DNA from: Stenotrophomonas lacuserhaii
GTDB lineage: Bacteria > Pseudomonadota > Gammaproteobacteria > Xanthomonadales > Xanthomonadaceae
Reading direction: 5' to 3'
Assembly (NCBI RefSeq): GCF_014836545.1
Contig: NZ_JACSQS010000005.1
Coordinates: 191,038-228,397 of the forward strand
DNA: 37,360 bases
Below, piece by piece: positions 28,840 to 37,360 of the stretch. The translations under genes were made by a program, and so were the position numbers. Each line of letters opens with the position of its first letter. Within the stretch, counting starts at the first letter, position 1. Under the pieces are notes generated by a model. The model saw only the letters and a program-made list of their open reading frames with translations, did no database searches and was not told the origin of the DNA.

Positions 28840-29274
28840 TCACACCGTCAACTCGCCATTGTCCTCGCCATCCCACCAGGTGATGCGCGAGGCACGCACG
28901 TGCAGCAGCACGATGCCCGGGGTATCGATGCCCTGCTCGAACCAGCGCTCCAGGTCCTTGACCCAATGCTCGGCGAAGGTCGCCTTGTCCGTATGCAGGT
29001 GGCAATGGCCCTGCACGGCGACGAAGATCGGCGGTTTGCCCAGCAGCGACTTGGCACCGGTGAAGGAGAGGCCCACCTTGGGGTCGCGGCGGATGTCGGC
29101 CACCATGCGCGTGTTTTCAAAGGTGAAGAACCAGCTGTCACCGTCGTAGTCGACGTCGCCGTTGTTGCTCATCGGCCGCGCCGCATGCTCACCCCCGTCG
29201 GTGGTGGTCTGCAACATGACGAAATCGATGTCGGCCATCTTCTTGGCCAGGTCCTGCAGGGTATAGGCGGTCAT
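28840..29274 (-). CDS. Pyridoxamine 5'-phosphate oxidase-fold protein (general stress protein 26 type)
   Basis: This 144-residue cytoplasmic protein has the split-barrel flavin-binding fold of the general-stress PPOX group. The sequence shows MLQTTTDGGEHAARPMSNN at the first strands, SWFFTFENTRMVADIRRDPKVGLSF in the core, and an RITWWDG ending. Relatives bind FMN, FAD or F420 and protect against nitrosative or oxidative stress; the cofactor here is not known. The start at 29274 (MTAYTLQDL) has AGGA upstream, and longer readings add Arg/Pro-rich residues without similarity. It lies between two SMAG repeat sites. Confidence 0.88.
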   Translation of the reverse strand: MTAYTLQDLAKKMADIDFVMLQTTTDGGEHAARPMSNNGDVDYDGDSWFFTFENTRMVADIRRDPKVGLSFTGAKSLLGKPPIFVAVQGHCHLHTDKATFAEHWVKDLERWFEQGIDTPGIVLLHVRASRITWWDGEDNGELTV

Positions 29275-29392
29275 CGGTGATTCCTGGTGGGTGATGCGCC
29301 GAGGGTGGAGCGCCTGCGGTAAATGCGCCGTGTAGGGCCAGCGAGGGCGATGTGCAGTGTCATCGCCGGTCACGCAGGTTTAAGACGGCAAA

Positions 29393-29423
29393 GGGCGTGA
29401 CGACCGGTGTGGTCGTCACGCCC
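29393..29423 (-). terminator. Long hairpin beyond purA (probable terminator)
   Basis: GGGCGTGACGACC and GGTCGTCACGCCC form a perfect 13-bp stem with a 5-base loop, about 58 bp beyond the purA stop. On the minus strand TTTGCCGTCTT follows, a weak T-run. It most likely ends the purA transcript. Confidence 0.7.
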
Positions 29424-29436
29424 TCTGGTGGAGCCC

Positions 29437-29459
29437 GCCGAGCATGGCTCGGCGCTACC
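29437..29459 (-). repeat. SMAG/REP-type palindrome downstream of purA
   Basis: GCCGAGC and GCTCGGC with an ATG loop, followed by GCTACC, so the GTAG head is on the minus strand. It lies between the purA stop and the long hairpin, and has the same stem as the copies at 15833 and 28799. Confidence 0.85.
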
Positions 29460-29480
29460 GGGTCATCGCGTCGTCTGGGA

Positions 29481-33253
<3,773 letters not shown>

Positions 33254-33357
33254 CGTTGTTTCCTCCACACCATGGAGATCAAGACGCTAGCAACGGCTCT
33301 TTCAGCGAGACATAGCCGGACACGACAACGCGCGAATTCTGCAGGAGAGCCGCGTTC

Positions 33358-33543
33358 CTAGTGGCGTGCCCACCACAGCAGGCTCAAGCCCGCCAGCAAC
33401 ACCAGCCCGCCGAAGCTGCGCAGCGCCGGCCCGGGCAGCTCCATCAGACGCGCGGCCATGCGTTTCCACGCCAGTGGTGCGGCAAACAACAGCAGGCCTT
33501 CCAGCACGGCCACCAGGCACAGTGCGGCAAACAGGTCTTTCAT
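33358..33543 (-). CDS. yjeT: DUF2065 (YjeT) family small membrane protein
   Basis: This 61-residue protein has two hydrophobic segments (KDLFAALCLVAVLEGLLLFAAP and FGGLVLLAGLSLLWWA) joined by the family motif AWKRMAARLMELPGPALRSFGG. E. coli YjeT has the same length and pattern and lies right after hflC. Its role is unknown; the position suggests a link with the HflKC membrane complex. The start at 33543 gives the usual length. A strong hairpin with a T-run lies between hflC and this start, so expression may be lower than that of hflKC. Confidence 0.88.
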   Translation of the reverse strand: MKDLFAALCLVAVLEGLLLFAAPLAWKRMAARLMELPGPALRSFGGLVLLAGLSLLWWARH

Positions 33544-33561
33544 CCAGCCACTCCACAAAAG

Positions 33562-33590
33562 CACGGGGCCCGGACATGCCGGGCCCCGTG
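33562..33590 (-). terminator. Strong hairpin between hflC and yjeT
   Basis: CACGGGGCCCGG and CCGGGCCCCGTG form a perfect 12-bp stem with a 5-base loop. Read on the minus strand it is followed by CTTTTGTGG. It lies 16 bp beyond the hflC stop and 18 bp before yjeT, so it is a likely terminator or attenuator inside the gene cluster. Confidence 0.75.
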
Positions 33591-33606
33591 GGAAACCGCC
33601 GTAGGC

Positions 33607-34470
33607 TCAGCGGTCGCTTTTCAGGTACTGCAGGAACGGATCATTCTTGTCCAGCACGATCACCCCGTTGCCATCGGTCAACGAGTTGCGATAGGCCTCC
33701 AGGCTGCGGGTGAACGCAAAGAACGAGGGATCGGCCGAACCGGCCTGGCCGTAGATCCGCGTCGCTTCGGCATCACCTTCACCGCGCATGCGCTGGGCAT
33801 CGCGCTCGGCTTCGGCCACCAGCACCGTCGCCTCGCGGTCGGCCTGGGCACGGATGGTGAGCGACTGCTCTTCGCCCTCCGCCCGCAGCTTGGCCGCTTC
33901 CTGCTTGCGCTGTGCGCGCATGCGCTCGTACACGTCGTTGATCACCTGGCTGTCGGTCGGCAGGTCGATCTGCTTGATGCGCAGGTCGATGATCTGCATG
34001 CCCAGCCCCTGCACGGCTTCGTTGATGCCGGTCAGCTGGTCGGCGATCAGTTCGCTGCGGTCACCGGACACCAGCTCGGTCAGCGAACGCGAGTTGATCT
34101 GGTTGCGCAACGAGTCGGTGATGATCGGTGCCAGGCGGGCGTTGGCCACGCGCGGATCGCCACCGGTGGCGCGGAAATAATCGCCCACGTTGGAGATGTA
34201 ACCGATGGCGAAGAAGTCGACGCTGACGTCCTTCTGTTCGGCGGTGAAGTAACGCGCCGGCGCGGTGTCGAGCACCTGGAAGCGGCGATCGAACACGCGC
34301 ACCGTTTCCACCAGCGGCACCTTGAAGTGCAGGCCCGGCTTGATGTCGGCCCGGACCACGCGGCCCAGGTTCAGCACCATGCCGGTCTGGTCCTCACGGA
34401 CCACGAACACCGACCCCAGCAGGCCGAACAGAATCACGACCACCAGGCCGATCCACAGTGAACTCCTCAT
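33607..34470 (-). CDS. hflC: HflC, SPFH/band 7 membrane protein of the HflKC complex
   Basis: This 287-residue protein has one N-terminal membrane helix (5-24), an SPFH domain (VFVVREDQTGMVLNLGRVVR, then PGLHFKVPLVETVRVFDRR), and a long helical, coiled-coil part (about 180-245, ERMRAQRKQEAAKLRAEGEEQ). The C-terminal region has the typical GEGDAEATRIYGQA motif. HflC and HflK form a large periplasmic cage around the FtsH protease and modulate its proteolysis. The ATG overlaps the hflK stop in an ATGA, so the two are translationally coupled and made in equal amounts. Length and motifs are standard. Confidence 0.96.
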   Translation of the reverse strand: MRSSLWIGLVVVILFGLLGSVFVVREDQTGMVLNLGRVVRADIKPGLHFKVPLVETVRVFDRRFQVLDTAPARYFTAEQKDVSVDFFAIGYISNVGDYFRATGGDPRVANARLAPIITDSLRNQINSRSLTELVSGDRSELIADQLTGINEAVQGLGMQIIDLRIKQIDLPTDSQVINDVYERMRAQRKQEAAKLRAEGEEQSLTIRAQADREATVLVAEAERDAQRMRGEGDAEATRIYGQAGSADPSFFAFTRSLEAYRNSLTDGNGVIVLDKNDPFLQYLKSDR

Positions 34471-35600
34471 TGGCTGCCCTCCTCACGGCCGCTCGGTCGT
34501 CCCGTCGGACGGCCCACGGGCCGGCCTGGATCACGCGGAGTGGGGCTTGCACTGCCGGTAACGGCAGGCAGCACGACATCCGGGTTGGACAAGGGAAGCT
34601 GCGCTGCACCGGTCGGGCGCGTCTCGCCCGGGAACGGCACGTACAACACCTGGCGGCTGTCGCCACCGATCACCTTGCGGTTCTCGGCCAGCACCTGCTC
34701 GACCGTTTCCAGCCACAGGCGCTTGCGGGTCACCTCCGGCGCGTTCTTGTACTGCTGCTGCAGCAGCGTGAAGCGCTGGGCATCACCCTCTGCACGCGAG
34801 ACCACGGCGGCCTTGTAGCCTTCGGCAGTGGTACGGGTCCGGGCGGACTGGCCGCGCGCTTCCGGAACCACCTTGGCCGCGTAGGCCTGCGCTTCGTTGA
34901 TCAGCCGTTCCTTGACCTGCTGCGCACCGTTGACCTCGTCGAAGGCCGGCTTCACTTCTTCCGGCGGGCGCGCGTCGGGCAGGGTCAGGCCGGTCACCGT
35001 GACACCGGTGCGATACGCGCCCAGCAGGGTCTGCAGGCGGGTTTCAGCGGCGGTTGCCAGCGGGCCACGGTTGTTGAGCACCGAGTTCAGGTCGGCACGG
35101 CCGACTTCCTCGCGCACCGCGCTCTGCGCCGACTGCTCCAGCACCTGGTTGGCATCGAAGGTGCCGAACAGGAACAGGCGCGGGTCATCGATGCGGTACT
35201 GCACGTTGAGCGAGACGTTGACGATGTTCTCATCGCGGGTCAGCACCGGCACCGAGACCGAGAAGGTCTTGATCTCCGTGGCGTTGACCTTGGTCACCGA
35301 CTCGATCGGCCAGGGCAGCTTGAAGCTGGGGCCTGGCTGCAGGATGCGCGAGAACTGGCCGAAGCGCAGCACCACGCCACGCTGCTGTTCGCCGATCAGC
35401 TGGAAGCTGGAGAACAGCAGCAGCAGGACCGCCGCAATGACGATCCAACGGACGATGCCGCCATCGAACATGTCTTTCAACGGCCCCGGGAACCCACCCC
35501 AGCCACCACCAAATCCGCCGCCGCGGGGCTTGGAAGGCCCCCGCCGGTTGTCTTCGGGACGTTGTCCGTCCCTGTTGCCGCCGGGTGTATTCCAGGCCAT
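34467..35600 (-). CDS. hflK: HflK, SPFH/band 7 membrane protein of the HflKC complex
   Basis: This 377-residue partner of HflC has a Gly/Pro-rich cytoplasmic N-terminus (MAWNTPGGNRDGQ, then GGGFGGGWGGFPGP), one membrane helix (about 51-68), and an SPFH domain starting IGEQQRGVVLRFGQ. Later motifs are LNVQYRIDDPRLFLF, SAVREEVGRADL and RAEGDAQRFTLLQQQY. The C-terminal tail is Pro/Arg/Gly-rich (GRPVGRPTGRPSGREE). The start at 35600 is where homologues begin; a longer reading to 35744 has no similarity. It is the first gene of the hflK-hflC unit. The 143-bp gap to the divergent oxidoreductase gene must hold both promoters, but no clear hexamers were seen. Confidence 0.95.
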   Translation of the reverse strand: MAWNTPGGNRDGQRPEDNRRGPSKPRGGGFGGGWGGFPGPLKDMFDGGIVRWIVIAAVLLLLFSSFQLIGEQQRGVVLRFGQFSRILQPGPSFKLPWPIESVTKVNATEIKTFSVSVPVLTRDENIVNVSLNVQYRIDDPRLFLFGTFDANQVLEQSAQSAVREEVGRADLNSVLNNRGPLATAAETRLQTLLGAYRTGVTVTGLTLPDARPPEEVKPAFDEVNGAQQVKERLINEAQAYAAKVVPEARGQSARTRTTAEGYKAAVVSRAEGDAQRFTLLQQQYKNAPEVTRKRLWLETVEQVLAENRKVIGGDSRQVLYVPFPGETRPTGAAQLPLSNPDVVLPAVTGSASPTPRDPGRPVGRPTGRPSGREEGSQ

Positions 35601-35743
35601 GCACGCTCCATCTGAATTGGGCCGCGCCACGGGCCCTTCCCGTGACACCAGCCTTGTACCGGTTTCCCTGATTCTACAAGATGGGGCGGACCAGGAGGAT
35701 TGGAAGGGGGTAAGGTGACATTTCCCCGTCAGCGAGCGTTCCA

Positions 35744-36739
35744 ATGTCCCTTCCGGCCACCTTCAGCGCCTTCCGCATCCACAAGGACGACCACGGCCAC
35801 CACAGCGGTATGGCGCCGCTGCAGGTGGACGATCTTTCCCCCGGGCAGGTGCTGATCCGCGCGCAGTGGTCGTCGGTCAACTACAAGGACGCCCTGGCCG
35901 GGACCGGCCGCGGCCGGATCCTGCGCCGGTTCCCACTGGTCGGCGGCATCGACGTGGCCGGCGTGGTGGTCGCTTCGAGCGATCCGGCCTGGCGCGAGGG
36001 CGATGCGGTACTGGCGACCGGCTGCGGCCTGAGCGAAACCCGTGACGGTGGCTACAGCCAGTACGTCCGGCTGGAATCCAGTGCAGTCATCGCCCTGCCC
36101 GCCGGTCTGACCCCGCGCGAGGCGATGGTGCTGGGCACCGCCGGGTTCACCGCTGCGCTGGCCCTGCTGCGCATGCAGGACAACCGCCTGACGCCCGGGC
36201 ATGGCCCGCTGGCAGTGACTGGTGCCAGCGGCGGAGTCGGCAGCCTGGCCGTGGATATCTTCAGCCGCGCCGGCTACACGGTGCATGCGGTGAGCGGCAA
36301 GCCGGAGCAGGCCGACTGGCTGCGCGCGATCGGTGCCAGCGAGGTCCTGCCGCGTGATGCGCTGGCCGACACCGCGCCGCTGCAGTCGGCGCGCTTCGGC
36401 GGTGGGCTGGACAATGCAGGCGGCCCGATGCTGGCCAGCCTGCTGGCACAGACCGTCGGCTACGGCAGCGTGGTCAGCGCGGGACTGGCCGCCGAGCCTT
36501 CGCTGGAGATGACGGTGATGCCGTTCATCCTGCGCGGCGTCTCGCTGCTCGGTGTGTCCTCGGCCAGCGCCCCGCGGGCGCTGCGCGAGCAGGTCTGGGA
36601 ACGTCTGGGCAGCGACTGGAAGCCGGCGCACCTGGAAGCGATCTGCACGCGGGAAATCGGGCTCGCCGAGCTGCCGCCGGTCTTTGAAAGCATGCTGTCG
36701 GGCGGCTCGCACGGGCGTACCGTGGTACGGATCGACTGA
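35744..36739 (+). CDS. YhdH/AcuI-type NADPH-dependent oxidoreductase (MDR superfamily)
   Basis: This 331-residue cytoplasmic protein has a GroES-like N-terminal domain (SSVNYKDALAGTGRG, 43-57; PLVGGIDVAGVV, 64-75) and a Rossmann NADPH-binding domain with GASGGVGSLAV (160-170). The ending SGGSHGRTVVRID is family-typical. YhdH/AcuI enzymes reduce acryloyl-CoA to propionyl-CoA or related quinone-like compounds; they lack zinc. The start at 35744 matches homologues in length. It is divergent from hflK. The following response-regulator gene begins 88 bp after its stop on the same strand. Confidence 0.92.
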   Translation: MSLPATFSAFRIHKDDHGHHSGMAPLQVDDLSPGQVLIRAQWSSVNYKDALAGTGRGRILRRFPLVGGIDVAGVVVASSDPAWREGDAVLATGCGLSETRDGGYSQYVRLESSAVIALPAGLTPREAMVLGTAGFTAALALLRMQDNRLTPGHGPLAVTGASGGVGSLAVDIFSRAGYTVHAVSGKPEQADWLRAIGASEVLPRDALADTAPLQSARFGGGLDNAGGPMLASLLAQTVGYGSVVSAGLAAEPSLEMTVMPFILRGVSLLGVSSASAPRALREQVWERLGSDWKPAHLEAICTREIGLAELPPVFESMLSGGSHGRTVVRID

Positions 36740-36827
36740 ACGTCGCAGGCGGGCGACGGACGGCACGTTGTCGGCTTCTCCGCGAGGCAAGCGGCGCACT
36801 ACACTGCGGCATCACCTGGGGAGCAAC

Positions 36828-37199
36828 ATGGCACGCATCCTGATCGTCGACGATTCACCATCGCAGCTGTTGGGGATACAGCGCATCGTCGAGAAGCTGG
36901 GCCACCAGATCCTGACCGCCACCGATGGGGCGGCCGGCGTGGAAACCGCGCGCGCCGAACTGCCGGACCTGGTGCTGATGGACGTGGTGATGCCCAACCT
37001 CAACGGCTTCCAGGCCACCCGCACGCTGGCCCGCGATGAAACCACCCGCCACATCCCGGTGATCCTGGTGACCACCAAGGACCAGGACACCGACCGCATG
37101 TGGGGCATGCGCCAGGGCGCGAAGGCGTACATCACCAAGCCGTTTTCCGAGGACGAGCTGTCCGAGGTACTCGAACGCGTGTTCGCCGGGCAGCCCTGA
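36828..37199 (+). CDS. Single-domain response regulator, PilH-like
   Basis: This 123-residue CheY-like receiver has no output domain. Acidic pair D8/D9, phospho-acceptor D52 (LMDVVMPNLNGFQATR), T82 and K104 are all present. The stretch IPVILVTTKDQDTDRMWGMRQGAKAYITKPF closely matches PilH, the receiver of the twitching-motility chemosensory system (Pil-Chp). ATG 36828 has GGGGAG upstream. PilH genes usually sit beside pilG, pilI and pilJ, but the preceding gene here is an unrelated oxidoreductase and no gene can be seen in the remaining 160 bp. So it may be an orphan copy, or the first gene of a cluster that continues outside the window. Confidence 0.85.
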   Translation: MARILIVDDSPSQLLGIQRIVEKLGHQILTATDGAAGVETARAELPDLVLMDVVMPNLNGFQATRTLARDETTRHIPVILVTTKDQDTDRMWGMRQGAKAYITKPFSEDELSEVLERVFAGQP

Positions 37200-37360
37200 C
37201 CGGGCGTGGGTCGAACGGGTGAGGCCCCCTCGCGGGTGGCTTTCAGAGCCGCAGCTTTGGGTGGGCCGGGCGGTGGGGCTGCGCGGGGGACGGCAAAAAC
37301 TGCGTCCATGCGGGCCTCGTTTCGCGCCATCCATGGCGCTCAACGCCCCCGCCCAGCCCC
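37200..37360. other. Window end without recognisable gene
   Basis: The final 161 bases are GC-rich, with no ORF that resembles a protein and no clear terminator or promoter. A gene could begin beyond the edge. Confidence 0.5.

Overview
The window reads as about 37 kb of chromosome from a high-GC gammaproteobacterium of the Lysobacterales (Xanthomonadaceae). Stenotrophomonas is the best guess. The clues are GTAG-headed stem-loops of the Stenotrophomonas SMAG/REP type, a gcvP gene standing alone behind a tandem glycine riboswitch, an ACE-like M2 peptidase of the kind known from Xanthomonas, and the hflK-hflC-yjeT order leading to purA. No phage, IS element, CRISPR array or tRNA/rRNA gene was found. 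The first 51 bases are a pure C run, which looks like a sequence-end artefact, so the window may be a whole contig.

Layout. Bases 203-3468: two pirin-family genes flank an aquaporin Z gene and a small secreted protein. 3686-7281: the cstA-ybdD pair (peptide/pyruvate uptake) faces a DUF819 membrane protein across a shared hairpin terminator. 7416-13699: an envelope-defence module. A ColRS-like two-component system (minus strand) is divergent from an ArnT-like lipid A glycosyltransferase, a PAP2-type phosphatase and an EptA/MCR-type phosphoethanolamine transferase. 13829-17603: an M2 peptidyl-dipeptidase lipoprotein, a SMAG palindrome, an unknown 130-residue protein and a Bcr/CflA drug exporter. 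17800-20919: promoter, tandem glycine riboswitch and gcvP. 21199-26883: a tiny four-cysteine secreted peptide, an amino-acid permease, a PAS-AraC regulator, a large-subunit KatE-type catalase with a small hydrophilic partner, and an unknown membrane protein. 27051-28737: an L,D-transpeptidase and an M23 peptidase. 28760-33543: SMAG repeats, a PPOX-fold protein, purA, a divergent M13 metallopeptidase and yjeT. 33607-35600: hflC and hflK. 35744-37199: a YhdH/AcuI-type oxidoreductase and a PilH-like response regulator.

Most of the content is housekeeping or envelope and stress physiology. The parts most worth a second look are: (i) the ColRS-ArnT-PAP2-EptA module, whose PAP2 protein has Gln where the family's motif-2 His is expected; (ii) a divergent M13 peptidase sitting inside the otherwise conserved hflK-hflC-yjeT-purA block; (iii) the four-Cys secreted peptide; (iv) the KatE-type catalase with Cys at the position that is cross-linked to the haem Tyr in some relatives. 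I do not see a clear-cut, wholly novel multi-gene system. All identifications come from reading motifs and remembered family patterns; no database search was run.
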